A DNA stretch of 32,055 nucleotides from Halorubrum sp. Hd13 (lineage in GTDB: Archaea > Halobacteriota > Halobacteria > Halobacteriales > Haloferacaceae). A model generated the notes under the pieces. The model searched no databases. It had not been told where the DNA came from and worked only from the letters and a program-made list of their open reading frames with translations. The stretch spans positions 1 through 32,055 of the forward strand of contig NZ_NHOY01000088.1 in assembly GCF_002252755.1 (NCBI RefSeq). The letters are read 5' to 3'. Positions 23,452 through 31,873 of this stretch are shown here, in pieces (within the stretch, counting starts at the first letter, position 1; the number at the start of each line of letters is the position of its first letter). Both the position numbers and the translations under genes were made by a program.

Positions 23452-24342
23452 TCAGAGACCGAGCGCGTCGGTGATCTCGCGGCGCGCCGCCAACAGCGCC
23501 TCGTCCGTTCGGTCGCGGGGGCGAGCGGCGTCGACGTCGACCACCGTCTCGACCGTCCCGGGTTGGGCGCCGAGGACGGCGACGCGGTCGGCGAGGTACG
23601 CGGCCTCCTCGACGTCGTGCGTGACCATTGCGACCGTGGTCCCCCGCGCCGCCCACACGTCGAGCAGGTGGTCCTGCTGTTCGCGTTTCGTTAGCCGATC
23701 GAGCGCCGAGAACGGCTCGTCGAGCAGTAGCACCTCCGGCTCGTAGGCCAGCCCCCGCGCCAGCGAGACGCGCTGGGCCATCCCGCCCGAGAGCTCGCCG
23801 GGCGAGCTCTCCGCGAAGCCGCCGAGTCCGACCGTCTCGATCAGCTCGTCGACTCGGTCGCGCGCGGCGGGGTCGTCGCGGTCGACGTCGGCCGGGAGCC
23901 CGAGGGCGACGTTCTCACGCACGTCGGCCCACGCGAGGAGCCGCGGCTCCTGGAACACCATCCCGACGGCGTCGCTGCCGCCCTCGCGCACGTCGACACC
24001 GCCGACCGCGGCGTCGCCCTCGAACCGGTCCTCCAATCCGGAGAGCACGCGCAACAGCGTCGACTTCCCGCAGCCGGACGGGCCGACCACCGCGAGGAAC
24101 TCCCCGTCGCCGACCGCGAGGTCGACGCCGTCGAGCGCGACAGTCTCGCCGTAGCGCTTGGTGAGCCCGCTGACGGCGAGGGTCGGATCGGTCGGTGGGT
24201 CGGTCGGCGGATCGGTCGCCGGGTCCGTCGTCGGTTCGGAGTCTCGTTCCGTCTCGGTCGTCGCGTCGCCGTCGGGACGACCCTCGTCGTCGTCCGTCTC
24301 GACGTCGCTGTCAGCGAGCACGCCCCTACCGAACGACGACAC
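23452..24342 (-). CDS. ABC transporter ATP-binding protein (SsuB/TauB type)
   Basis: 296 aa from GTG 24342 (a second GTG at 24321 follows the permease stop more closely and is an alternative). Walker A GPSGCGKS (residues 87-94), Q-loop FQEPRLLAW, signature ELSGGMAQR and Walker B LLLDEPFSALD place it in the nitrate/sulfonate/taurine subfamily. The first ~55 residues are an acidic extension with TDP repeats (TDPATDPPTDPPTDPT), absent in bacterial homologues. Drives import with the permease and lipoprotein upstream. Confidence 0.88.
   Translation of the reverse strand: MSSFGRGVLADSDVETDDDEGRPDGDATTETERDSEPTTDPATDPPTDPPTDPTLAVSGLTKRYGETVALDGVDLAVGDGEFLAVVGPSGCGKSTLLRVLSGLEDRFEGDAAVGGVDVREGGSDAVGMVFQEPRLLAWADVRENVALGLPADVDRDDPAARDRVDELIETVGLGGFAESSPGELSGGMAQRVSLARGLAYEPEVLLLDEPFSALDRLTKREQQDHLLDVWAARGTTVAMVTHDVEEAAYLADRVAVLGAQPGTVETVVDVDAARPRDRTDEALLAARREITDALGL
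24183..24226 (-). repeat. In-gene repeat encoding Thr-Asp-Pro units
   Basis: Imperfect 12-base repeats of GGATCGGTCGGT type (plus strand) encode the TDPxTDPPTDPP stretch near residues 39-54 of the ATPase. Multiples of three, so length can vary in frame. Confidence 0.55.
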
Positions 24343-25132
24343 GGTTCTTCACCTCCTTGACCGCCAGGTCCGAGAGGTTCCCGAGGAAGGCGAACAGCAG
24401 GACCGAGCCGACGATGATGTCCGGGCGCGCGAGCACGCGGCCGTCGCTCAGCAGGAACCCGATCCCCTCGCTGGCCGCGATCAGCTCCGCGGCCACGACG
24501 AACATCCACGCCAGACCGACGCCGCCCCGGATCCCGACGAGCAGGCTCGGCACCGCGGCCGGGAACACGACCCGGCGGAGCGACTCGACCCGGCCGAGGT
24601 CGTACACCTCGGCGACCTCCAGCAGGTCCTCGCTCACCTCGCCGATCCCCGTCGAGAGGTTGAGGTAGACGGGGAAGAAGGCGCCGACGGCGATCAGGAG
24701 CACCTTCGCGCCCTCGCCGATCCCGAACCAGAGCAGGAACAGCGGCACCCACGCCAGCGAGGGGATGTTCTTGAGGCTCTGGAGCAGGGGGTCGAGCAGG
24801 TCGGCGGCGAGTCCGGAGAGCCCGGTGAGCGTCCCGAGGACGACCCCGACGCTCGCGCCCAGGAGGACCCCGAGGAACACGCGCTGGACCGTGATCGCGA
24901 CGTGGCCCCAGAGCTCGCCCGAGGCGCTCAGCCCGTAGAGGGCCTCGACCACTCGCAGCGGCGTCGGTAGCTGGTGGGCGGCGAAGACGCCGGTCGCGAC
25001 CAGCAGGTGCCAGGCGACGACGATCGCCGCGGGCACGACGAGCCCGAGCAGCCACCGGAACCGGTCGGCGTCCGGGAGAAGTCCGGCGGCGGCCTCGGCT
25101 CCCGTCCGTCCCGTCTCGCGCGTCGTCGCCAT
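24326..25132 (-). CDS. ABC transporter permease (SsuC/TauC type)
   Basis: 268 aa from ATG 25132. About six membrane helices; the binding-protein-dependent permease loop is visible as LLEVAEVYDLGRVESLRRVVFPAAVPSLLVGIRGGVGLAWMFVVAAELI, and LLDPLLQSLKNIPSLAWVPLFLLWFGIGEGAKVLLI is a subfamily hallmark of SsuC/TauC. One base separates its ATG from the stop of the binding-protein gene, so the three genes form one operon. Confidence 0.9.
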   Translation of the reverse strand: MATTRETGRTGAEAAAGLLPDADRFRWLLGLVVPAAIVVAWHLLVATGVFAAHQLPTPLRVVEALYGLSASGELWGHVAITVQRVFLGVLLGASVGVVLGTLTGLSGLAADLLDPLLQSLKNIPSLAWVPLFLLWFGIGEGAKVLLIAVGAFFPVYLNLSTGIGEVSEDLLEVAEVYDLGRVESLRRVVFPAAVPSLLVGIRGGVGLAWMFVVAAELIAASEGIGFLLSDGRVLARPDIIVGSVLLFAFLGNLSDLAVKEVKNRVVVR

Positions 25133-25133
25133 C

Positions 25134-26129
25134 TCACTCTCCCCCGCTCCCGGCGTCGCCGACGCTCTCGGCCGCGAACTCCGCGTCGAGCAGGTCGTCG
25201 ATGCTCCCCGCGGGGTCGGCGTCGTCGGCGACGAGCCCCTCCCGCTCCAAGATCGGCGCGAGGTCGGAGAGCAGCTCGCGGTGGGCCTCTCCCGGAAGCG
25301 GCTCGGAGAGGTCGGTGCGGCGCGTGAACACGCGCTCGGCCACCGCTTGGGACATCTCCGACTCGCTCGCGAGGATGCCCGCGGTCTCCGCGGGGTTCTC
25401 GATCGCCCACTCGCGGCCGCGCTCGTACGCCTCGACGACCCGCCGGGCGTCACCCGGGTGATCCGCGAGGAACCCGTCGAGGAAGTTGAGGAAGCCGTAG
25501 GTGTTGTACGCGGGCTCGCGGAAGAACAGCTCCGCGCCGTCGTGTTCCAGCTCCAGCTCGGCCATGTGCGGGTCGAGCCCGGCCCACGCGTCCACGTCGC
25601 CTCCCGCAAGCGCCGACTGCCCCTCGGGGTGTTGGAGGTGGACGACCTCGACGTCGTCCTCGCTCAGGCCGGCGTCGTCGAGCGCCTGCAGCAGGAAGAA
25701 GTACGGGTCGGTACCGCGGGTGGCGGCGACGCGCTTCCCCTCGAGGTCGGCGACCGACTCGATCCCCGTCTCCGCGAACGTGACGAGCGCGGTCCACTCC
25801 GGCTCGGAGTAGACGTACGGCGTCGTGATCGGGACGCCGTTCGACCGCGCCATCAGCGCCGCGATCCCGGCGGTCGAGGCGACCTCCGCCTCTCCGCCCT
25901 GCGAGTACTCGTTCGCCTGGTTGCTGCCGAGGCTCAGCACCCACTCGATCTCGACGTCCGTCTCCGCGAACGCCGCCGACAGCCAGCCCTTCTCGCGCAA
26001 TACGAGGCTGACTGGGTTGTAGTAGGCGTAGTCGACCGTCACGGTTCGTCCGTCGCTCCCGGCGCAGCCGGCGAGCAGCGAGCCGCCGACCGCCGCGCCG
26101 GTGCCGCGCAGGAACTGTCTTCGTTCCAT
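25134..26129 (-). CDS. ABC transporter substrate-binding lipoprotein (SsuA/TauA/NrtA-like)
   Basis: 331 aa from ATG 26129. Tat signal ERRQFLRGTGAAVGGSLLAGC with lipobox Cys22. The body DYAYYNPVSLVLREKGWLSAAF, WVLSLGSNQANEYSQGGEAEVASTAGIAALMARSNGVPI, and VAATRGTDPYFFLLQALDDAGL fits the aliphatic sulfonate/taurine (SsuA) family. Ligand is not readable from sequence; sulfonate is the default guess, nitrate or a pyrimidine precursor possible. CTTATC about 30 bases upstream of the ATG is a candidate TATA. A longer in-frame start at 26192 is unlikely as it precedes the Tat motif. Confidence 0.88.
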   Translation of the reverse strand: MERRQFLRGTGAAVGGSLLAGCAGSDGRTVTVDYAYYNPVSLVLREKGWLSAAFAETDVEIEWVLSLGSNQANEYSQGGEAEVASTAGIAALMARSNGVPITTPYVYSEPEWTALVTFAETGIESVADLEGKRVAATRGTDPYFFLLQALDDAGLSEDDVEVVHLQHPEGQSALAGGDVDAWAGLDPHMAELELEHDGAELFFREPAYNTYGFLNFLDGFLADHPGDARRVVEAYERGREWAIENPAETAGILASESEMSQAVAERVFTRRTDLSEPLPGEAHRELLSDLAPILEREGLVADDADPAGSIDDLLDAEFAAESVGDAGSGGE

Positions 26130-26230
26130 CGTACCACCTCGTACCGGTGCCACTGATAAGGGCGTATGCTTATAGAGAATAATTATCTGCACCTATGATG
26201 TCTAATAGTAATTTATTCTGTGGCATGAGA
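26130..26230 (-). promoter_or_regulatory. AT-rich control region of the sulfonate-type importer
   Basis: The most AT-rich stretch near this operon. It includes CTTATC near position -30, further TATA-like TATAAGC and a short palindrome ATAATTAT (26179-26186). Probably promoter plus operator; no specific regulator site recognised. Confidence 0.45.
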
Positions 26231-26249
26231 GACGAACACAGGGACTGAT

Positions 26250-26276
26250 CCGCCGTCTCGGAGTCTCTGACGGCGG
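26250..26276. terminator. 8-bp hairpin, possible terminator after btuD
   Basis: CCGCCGTC (26250-26257) and GACGGCGG (26269-26276) are perfect inverted repeats with an 11-base loop, about 150 bases past the btuD stop and upstream of the SsuA promoter. No T-run follows on the minus strand, so it could be a processing or insulation hairpin. The remainder of 26277-26421 holds nothing I can support. Confidence 0.35.
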
Positions 26277-26421
26277 TCCGCGCGGCTGAGTCTGTCCGCG
26301 AGCCGCGAGCCGTCCGATGCCCGACGTGTGTGATACCGGAACCGATTGCCGTCACGCGTCACGCGACCCGCGTCGTCGAGGCGACGGTCGCGCTCCGCGA
26401 GGCGCTCGTCGAGGTCGCCGG

Positions 26422-27747
26422 CTACGCGTCGTCGAGACCGCGAACCGCGTCGAGGAGAGCGCCGTCGTCGGCTGCGGCGTCGCCCTCGACGACCCGGTCG
26501 GCGGCCGCGAGGACAGTCCCGTTCGGGTCGGGTCGGTCGCCCTCGATTCGATCGGTGTCGCCGCCGGCGCCGTCGACGACGACGGTCGCGTCGGCCTCGC
26601 GCGCCAACGCCGTCGCGGCCTCGCGGGCCTCCGGACCGACGGGCTCGAACGGGGGCGCGGCGACGAGCGCGGCGCCGGCGTCGCGGGCGGTCTCGGCGGC
26701 CGCGTCGCCCTCGGGGACTACCCCGACCGAGAGGTCGTGTCCGGCGGCCGCGAGGCGGGCGACGACCCGCGAAGCCTCCCGTCCAGTCCCGACGACATGG
26801 AGCCGTCGCTGGTCGTCGCCGTCGCGGGCCGCGTCTCCCTCGCCGGCCGCGTCGACCGTATCGAAGGCGGTGACCGCGGGCGTCCCGGTCGCGGGGTTCC
26901 GACCGACGAACGCCTCCGCGTCGAACGCGGTCCGGAGCGCGCCCGCGGTCAGCACCTCGTCCGGCGGCCCGGCCGCGTGGACGCCGCCGTTCGCGAGGAC
27001 GACGATCCGGTCGCAGTACCGGGCCGCGGCGTCGAGGTCGTGGATCGCCGCGAGCGCGCCGCGCCCGTCGTCGACGAGGTCGCGGACGAGTTCGAGGGTG
27101 CGCACGGCGTGGTTCGCGTCGAGGCTCGCCGTCGGCTCGTCGAGCAGCAGCGCCGGGGTCCCCTGCGCCAGCGCCCGCGCGAGCAGGACGCGCTGGCGCT
27201 CCCCGCCCGAGACCTCCCTGATCGAGCGGTCGGCGAAGCGCGCGACGCCCGCCGCGTCCATCGCCTCCCGCACCGCCCGGTCGTCGTCGGCGCCGTGGCC
27301 GTCGAACCGACCGAGGTGGGGGGTCCGGCCCATCTCCACCACGTGGCGGACCCGGAAGTCGAACGCGAGGCTCGTCTCCTGCGGGACGCTGGCGACGCGG
27401 CGGCCGGCCTCGCGCGCTGAGAGGTCGTCGGCGCGGGCGCCGTCGAGTCGCACCGTCCCCGAATCCGGCGCGAGCGTCCCCTTGATCGCCCGGATCACCG
27501 TCGTCTTCCCCGCGCCGTTCGGGCCGACGAGGCCGACGAGCTCGCCGCGATCGAGCCGCAGATCGACCCCGGAGACGACCGGCACGTCGCCGAACGACGC
27601 CGTCAGGTCGCCGACCTCGACGAGCGGATCGGCGTCGGAGCTGGCGCCATTGGCGTCGGGACCGGCGGCATTGGCGTCGGTGGCCGGAGAGCCGCCGACC
27701 GCGTCGCCCCCGCTCTCGTCTCCGTCCGCGGCCGATTCCGCCCTCAC
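26422..27747 (-). CDS. btuD: Vitamin B12 ABC transporter ATP-binding protein with C-terminal extra domain
   Basis: 441 aa from GTG 27747 (overlaps the btuC stop as GTGA). Residues ~42-285 are an FecCD/BtuCD-type ATPase: Walker A GPNGAGKT (75-82), signature VSGGERQR (179-186), Walker B LLLDEP (200-205), with MGRTPHLGRF typical of the siderophore/B12 class. Residues 1-40 are a disordered acidic/Ala lead with ANAAGPDANGA repeats. Residues ~314-441 are an added domain (LHVVGTGREASRVVARLAAAGHDLSVGVVPEGDAAAETARDAGAALVAAPPFEPV...) resembling a Rossmann-like fold with VVGTG near its start. The function of that domain is unknown to me. Confidence 0.9.
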   Translation of the reverse strand: MRAESAADGDESGGDAVGGSPATDANAAGPDANGASSDADPLVEVGDLTASFGDVPVVSGVDLRLDRGELVGLVGPNGAGKTTVIRAIKGTLAPDSGTVRLDGARADDLSAREAGRRVASVPQETSLAFDFRVRHVVEMGRTPHLGRFDGHGADDDRAVREAMDAAGVARFADRSIREVSGGERQRVLLARALAQGTPALLLDEPTASLDANHAVRTLELVRDLVDDGRGALAAIHDLDAAARYCDRIVVLANGGVHAAGPPDEVLTAGALRTAFDAEAFVGRNPATGTPAVTAFDTVDAAGEGDAARDGDDQRRLHVVGTGREASRVVARLAAAGHDLSVGVVPEGDAAAETARDAGAALVAAPPFEPVGPEAREAATALAREADATVVVDGAGGDTDRIEGDRPDPNGTVLAAADRVVEGDAAADDGALLDAVRGLDDA

Positions 27748-28886
27748 AGCTCGTGCACCTCCCGGTTCGAGAGCAGGTAGACGAAGAACGGCGCGCCGAC
27801 CGCGGCGGTGACGATACCGACCGGCAGCTCCGTGCTCCCCGCGCGGGCGACCGTGTCGGCGGCGACGAGGAACGATCCCCCCGCGAGCGCCGCGGTCGGC
27901 AGCAGGACCCGGTGGTCGGGGCCGACGACCAGTCGGAGGATGTGGGGGACGATCAGCCCGACGAAGCCGATGATCCCCGCGAAAGCGACGCCCGCGGCCG
28001 TGATCAGCGCGGAGGCGCCCAGCAGGATCCGCTTGGTGCGTTCGACCGCGATCCCGAGCCCCCGGGCCTCCTCCTCGCCCAGCAGGAGGACGTTGAGGTC
28101 GCGGGCGTACACGAGGAGGAGGACGAACAGCGGCGGCACCACGACCGCCGTCACGGCGACCTCGCTCCACGAGGCGCCGGAGAGGTGACCCATCAGCCAC
28201 GCGACGACCCGGCGGAGCGACTCGCCGGCCTGCAGCTGGAGGTACGAGATGACCGCTCCGAGGAACGTCTGGACCGCGACGCCCGCGAGCAGGAGCGTCG
28301 CCACCGGGGTCCGCCCGTGTCGAGTCGCGATCGCGTACACGCCGAAAGCGGCCGCGAGCGCGCCTGCGAAGGCGAAGAGGCTGACGCCGGCGCCGTGCGA
28401 GAGCCCCAGGCCCACCGCGCCGATCAGCGGGAGCGTGACGGTCGCCGACAGCGCCGCGGGGAAGACGATGAAGGCGACGGCGCCGACGGCCGCGCCCGAG
28501 GAGACGCCGATGATCGACGGGTCGGCCATCGGGTTCCGGAAGAACCCCTGCATGACCGTCCCGGCCGCCGCGAGCGCGAAGCCGACCAGCGCGGCCATCA
28601 GGATGCGGGGGAGCCGGACGCCGACGACGATCTGCGCGTGGACGTCGTCGACCGGGAACGCGAACGGCGAGGCGTACGTGAGCCCGAGGCCGGGCAGCAT
28701 CAGCGCCCCGGTCCCGTCCGAGCTCGCCTCGATCCCGGCCGGCACGGTAACCGCGTTCAGCACGGCCTTCACGACCTCCGCGGGCGGGATCCGGACGGGG
28801 CCGATCGCAGCGCTCACCACGGCCACGGCGACGAGCACGACCGCTAACCCCGCCGACCAGACCGACGCTCGCGTCCATGTACTCAT
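27744..28886 (-). CDS. btuC: Vitamin B12 ABC transporter permease
   Basis: 380 aa from ATG 28886. FecCD-family permease with about ten membrane helices. RLPRILMAALVGFALAAAGTVMQGFFRNPMADPSIIGVSSGAAVGA and GIIGFVGLIVPHILRLVVGPDHRVLLPTAALAGGSFLVAADTVAR, and ELPVGIVTAAVGAPFFVYLL are the conserved family blocks. An insert near residues 45-75 precedes the first conserved loop. Pairs with BtuD and with BtuF encoded divergently. Haem or siderophore transport is less likely given the linked BtuF-like protein, but cannot be excluded. Confidence 0.92.
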   Translation of the reverse strand: MSTWTRASVWSAGLAVVLVAVAVVSAAIGPVRIPPAEVVKAVLNAVTVPAGIEASSDGTGALMLPGLGLTYASPFAFPVDDVHAQIVVGVRLPRILMAALVGFALAAAGTVMQGFFRNPMADPSIIGVSSGAAVGAVAFIVFPAALSATVTLPLIGAVGLGLSHGAGVSLFAFAGALAAAFGVYAIATRHGRTPVATLLLAGVAVQTFLGAVISYLQLQAGESLRRVVAWLMGHLSGASWSEVAVTAVVVPPLFVLLLVYARDLNVLLLGEEEARGLGIAVERTKRILLGASALITAAGVAFAGIIGFVGLIVPHILRLVVGPDHRVLLPTAALAGGSFLVAADTVARAGSTELPVGIVTAAVGAPFFVYLLSNREVHEL

Positions 28887-28948
28887 TCGTTCTCCAACAC
28901 AACTTGTAGTAGGTAAATACTTATTGGACGAGCCGCGTCGTCAATCCG
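28887..28948. promoter_or_regulatory. btuCD / btuF divergent promoter region
   Basis: 62 bases. AT-rich core GTAAATACTTATT (28913-28925) gives a TATA for btuF ~25-32 bases before ATG 28949, while TAAGTATTTACC on the other strand is ~27-37 bases before the btuC ATG. TCCAA (28893-28897) and TTGGA (28924-28928) form a weak spaced inverted repeat. One TATA-rich core therefore appears shared by both directions, letting a single regulator control import. No B12 riboswitch is visible. Confidence 0.55.
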
Positions 28949-30148
28949 ATGCGAACCAGGTACGTCATCGCGATGGCCCTGCTCGTGACGACCGCCCTCG
29001 TGGGCGGCGTCGCGGGCGCGGCCGCGGGCGCACAGCCGACGACGACCGCGTCGCCGACCGACGAACCGGCGCTCGACGGTGTCGCTCACGGACCGATCGT
29101 CCACCAGACGGGCGACGCGTGCGGGTACCCGCTGGAGATCACGGACGCGACGGGGACGACGATCACGCTCGACGAGGCGCCCGAGCGGATCACGACCACC
29201 AACCCGTCGGCCGCCCAGACGCTCTGGGAGCTCGGCGAGCGGGACCGCGTCGTCGGCGTGACCCAGTACGCCGCGTACCTCGACGGGGCGAGCGAGCGGG
29301 AGAACGTCTCCGCGGAGGGGCTCGGCGTCAGCGTCGAGCGCGTCGTGGCGACCGAGCCGGACCTCGTGCTCGCGCCGAACGCGTCGGCGGGCCAGGTCGA
29401 GGCGCTCCGCGAGCAGGGCCTCACCGTCTACCACTTCTCCGAGGCGACCTCCATCGAGGACATCGCGGAGAAGACCGAGACCGTCGGCCGCCTCGTCGGG
29501 AATTGCGAGGCCGCCGCCGAGACGAACGCGGAGATGAACGCGGCCGTCGCGGACGCCGAGAACCGGACGGCCGACCTCGACCGGCCCGACGCGCTTTACC
29601 CGCTCGGCAGCGGCTTCGTCGCCGCGAACAACACCTTCATCAACTCGATCATGGAGGCCGGCGGCGTGAACAACGTCGCGGCCGCGGAGGGCGACGGCTA
29701 CCCGCAGCTCTCGAACGAGGTGATCCTCCAGACCGACCCCGATCTGATCTTGGTGACCACCCCCGACGCGGCGATCTTGGAGGAGGAGCCGTACGCCAGC
29801 ACCACCGCCGGTACCGAGGGCAACTACGTCGTGATGAACGTGAACTACCTCAATCAGCCGGCGCCGCGCAGCGTGATCGAGTCGACGACCACGCTCTCGA
29901 CCGCCGTCGCGGAGCTCCAGACCGAGGACGGCGGCGCCACCGACGGCGAGGACGGGAGCGACGGTGAGGACGGGGCCGACGACGACGCCACGGACGACGG
30001 CGAGAGCGGAACCGACGGCGACGGCGGATCGACCGAGGACGGCGGTGACGGCGGCGACGCGAGCACCGGCGACGAGGCGCCCGGCTTCGGCGTCGTCGCC
30101 GCGCTGGTCGCCGCGATCGCGGCGGCGCTGATCGCGCGGCGGCCGTAG
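28949..30148 (+). CDS. btuF: Vitamin B12-binding protein with PGF-CTERM surface anchor
   Basis: 399 aa. A Sec-type signal peptide (residues 1-28, ALLVTTALVGGVAGAAAGA) has no lipobox Cys. Residues ~65-330 are a Fe/B12 periplasmic-binding domain: ITLDEAPERITTTNPSAAQTLWELGERDRVVGVTQYAAY, ATEPDLVLAPNASAGQVEALREQGLTVY and TDPDLILVTT. A Gly/Asp/Glu-rich stalk (~332-375) leads to APGFGVVAALVAAIAAALIARRP, a PGF motif (378-380), membrane helix and basic end, the sorting signal for archaeosortase A, so the protein should be cleaved and lipid-linked at its C-terminus. Several NxS/T sequons (e.g. ENVS, NAS, NRT, NNT) could be glycosylated. Confidence 0.9.
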   Translation: MRTRYVIAMALLVTTALVGGVAGAAAGAQPTTTASPTDEPALDGVAHGPIVHQTGDACGYPLEITDATGTTITLDEAPERITTTNPSAAQTLWELGERDRVVGVTQYAAYLDGASERENVSAEGLGVSVERVVATEPDLVLAPNASAGQVEALREQGLTVYHFSEATSIEDIAEKTETVGRLVGNCEAAAETNAEMNAAVADAENRTADLDRPDALYPLGSGFVAANNTFINSIMEAGGVNNVAAAEGDGYPQLSNEVILQTDPDLILVTTPDAAILEEEPYASTTAGTEGNYVVMNVNYLNQPAPRSVIESTTTLSTAVAELQTEDGGATDGEDGSDGEDGADDDATDDGESGTDGDGGSTEDGGDGGDASTGDEAPGFGVVAALVAAIAAALIARRP

Positions 30149-30168
30149 ACGGCCCCCGGGCGGCGACG

Positions 30169-30903
30169 CTACTGGTTCGCCGATCTGGCGTCCAGCGCGA
30201 CGGGGATCGACCGGGCGGCGACGTCGCCCGCGAACGCCTCGCCGTCCGCCTCTAACTGCTCGAAGGTGTCGTAGTGGATCGGGACCACCAGGTCCGGGTC
30301 CATCCGCTCGGCCAGGTCCGCGCTCGCGTGTCGGTCCGAGACGATGCCGCCGCCGCCGATGTTCGCGAGGAATATCGAGACGTCGAGCTCGGCGAACGCG
30401 TCGAGCGCGTCCGAGTCCCCCGGCCAGAAGACGGTGCGGTCGCCGAGGCCGAGGAGGAAGCCGCAGCCGAATCCGGGCGGGTGCGTCACCGACCCGTCGG
30501 GGCCCGCGTTCGGTCCGTCGGGGTCGTTGCGGGCGGCGACGGACCACACGGTCGCCTCGCCGGCGGGCGTGTCGACGTCGACGCGCGCCTCGTCGTCGAC
30601 GCGCACCACGTCGTAGTCCTCGGCGAGCGAGTCGACCGACTCCACGTCGCGGTCGATTCCCGCGGGGTCGACCGCGTCGTAGATCACGAGCGTCGCGTCC
30701 TCGCTCGCGACCGACCGGATTCCGTCGGTATCGTAGTGGTGGTCGTGGGTGACGACGACGAGGTCGCCGTCGCGCGCCCAGTAGTCGTCGAGGACGCCGT
30801 ACCGTCCCGGGTCGGTGTAGGCGACGGGGCCCTCGTCCGGCGCGAGCCGCGCCGTCGCGTAGCCGAGCCACTCCACCGCGAAGTCGTCGTAGCGAACTGT
30901 CAT
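30169..30903 (-). CDS. Metallo-beta-lactamase-fold metal-dependent hydrolase
   Basis: 244 aa from ATG 30903. FAVEWLGYATARL at the N-terminus, VVVTHDHHYDTDGI (HDHHYD, residues 53-58, a variant of HxHxDH), TVFWPGDSDALD and LVVPIHYDTFEQL match the UlaG/YtnP-like MBL hydrolases. The second Asp-His ligands are kept as HH-Y-D, so an active metal site is plausible. Soluble, no signal. Converges with btuF (20 bases). Substrate unknown. Confidence 0.85.
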   Translation of the reverse strand: MTVRYDDFAVEWLGYATARLAPDEGPVAYTDPGRYGVLDDYWARDGDLVVVTHDHHYDTDGIRSVASEDATLVIYDAVDPAGIDRDVESVDSLAEDYDVVRVDDEARVDVDTPAGEATVWSVAARNDPDGPNAGPDGSVTHPPGFGCGFLLGLGDRTVFWPGDSDALDAFAELDVSIFLANIGGGGIVSDRHASADLAERMDPDLVVPIHYDTFEQLEADGEAFAGDVAARSIPVALDARSANQ

Positions 30904-30938
30904 GGCTCCCGTTCCGGTCCCGGGCGCCTTCAGGGTGG

Positions 30939-31790
30939 CTATGACCCCTCGACCGCGTCGACGCGGATCAGGTCCCACGCGTCGTCGAGGTCGGTCGCGG
31001 CGGCTTCGGTATCCGAGTCCCGGTCGGGCGCGAACGCCGGACCGAGCACGTGTTCGGGGACGATCGGCATGGGGATCGGGACGTAGCCCGCGGCCCGCAT
31101 CGGCGCGAAGCCGCTGGCGCTCTCGACGACCGCGCCGTCGGCGCCGCGCCGCACCCGGAACCGCTTGTCGTCGGGATGGCGGCTGTACGCGTACGGGAAC
31201 GCCTGCGCCGGCGGCTCCCGGAGGCTCTCGACGCCCGCGAGCACCGCGACGACCCGCCCGTCGACCTCGCAGACCAGCCGCGGGACGACCGGGCGACCCG
31301 CGTCGTCGACGGCGGCGGGATCGATCCCCGGCCCCGCGGGCACCGGCCCGACGGGGGTGTCGGTCTCGCGCCACGCGAACGTCGGCTCCCCGAGCCCCTC
31401 GAACCGGACGCAGGCGTACCCCCCGCCGGCGACGGGGATCCGGTCCGGCCCGGCGTGGAACTCCCGGCGCCCGTCGCGCTCGGCGACGAGCAGCGGGGGG
31501 TCGGCGAGCAGCGACCGCACTCGCTCGGCGGTCGCGTCGTCGTCCACGACGAAGTAGGCGCGGCGGTCGCGAGAGAGCGCGTGCGCGAGCCGCGAGGCGA
31601 TCACCGTCGCGGTCGCGTCGTCCGGCGTGAGCGGCTCGACCGCGAGGGCCGTCGCGTCGCCTCGGGTCGCCACCGCCGGGGGCTCGGCCCGCGTCTCCGG
31701 CTGCGCGACCTCGTACCCGTCGTCGGCGAGCCGGGTCGCGGCCGCCTCCGTCAGCCGCCGTCGCGTCGCGTCCCCGAGCGGGCCTGGCAT
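30939..31790 (-). CDS. Conserved-looking haloarchaeal protein, function unknown
   Basis: 283 aa from ATG 31790 (MPGPLGDATRRRLTEAAATRLADDGYEVAQPET), an internal start chosen because the extra upstream residues are Arg/Pro-rich. The middle includes VIASRLAHALSRDRRAYFVVDDDATAERVRSLLADPPLLV, reminiscent of a nuclease-like alpha/beta fold sensing the haloarchaeal 'NTPase/nuclease associated' type, but I cannot name a family. GC-rich third positions and acidic composition support coding. Same strand as the ligase gene, 83 bases downstream of it. Confidence 0.75.
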   Translation of the reverse strand: MPGPLGDATRRRLTEAAATRLADDGYEVAQPETRAEPPAVATRGDATALAVEPLTPDDATATVIASRLAHALSRDRRAYFVVDDDATAERVRSLLADPPLLVAERDGRREFHAGPDRIPVAGGGYACVRFEGLGEPTFAWRETDTPVGPVPAGPGIDPAAVDDAGRPVVPRLVCEVDGRVVAVLAGVESLREPPAQAFPYAYSRHPDDKRFRVRRGADGAVVESASGFAPMRAAGYVPIPMPIVPEHVLGPAFAPDRDSDTEAAATDLDDAWDLIRVDAVEGS

Positions 31791-31873
31791 ACGAGGGGGT
31801 ACGGGCCCGAGCGTGAAGGGGTTTCGCGTGGGCGTCGCGGTCGGTCCACCCGGTGGACGCCGGTCCCGACGCC

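Noticed and set aside
23365..23694. Plus-strand frame (MWFRNRVDKPDRRS...) with TTATAC 27 bases before its ATG
   Set aside because: Promoter spacing is good, but the product is Arg-rich and most of it is antisense to the ATPase gene; the same AT-rich stretch is better explained as the leuA promoter on the other strand.
26330..26421. Plus-strand frame IPEPIAVTRHATRVVEATVALREALVEVAG after a GTG
   Set aside because: Reads protein-like for 30 codons but then runs antisense through btuD as Arg/Ser/Pro-rich sequence with no stop at a sensible point; too short and without promoter to support as a gene.
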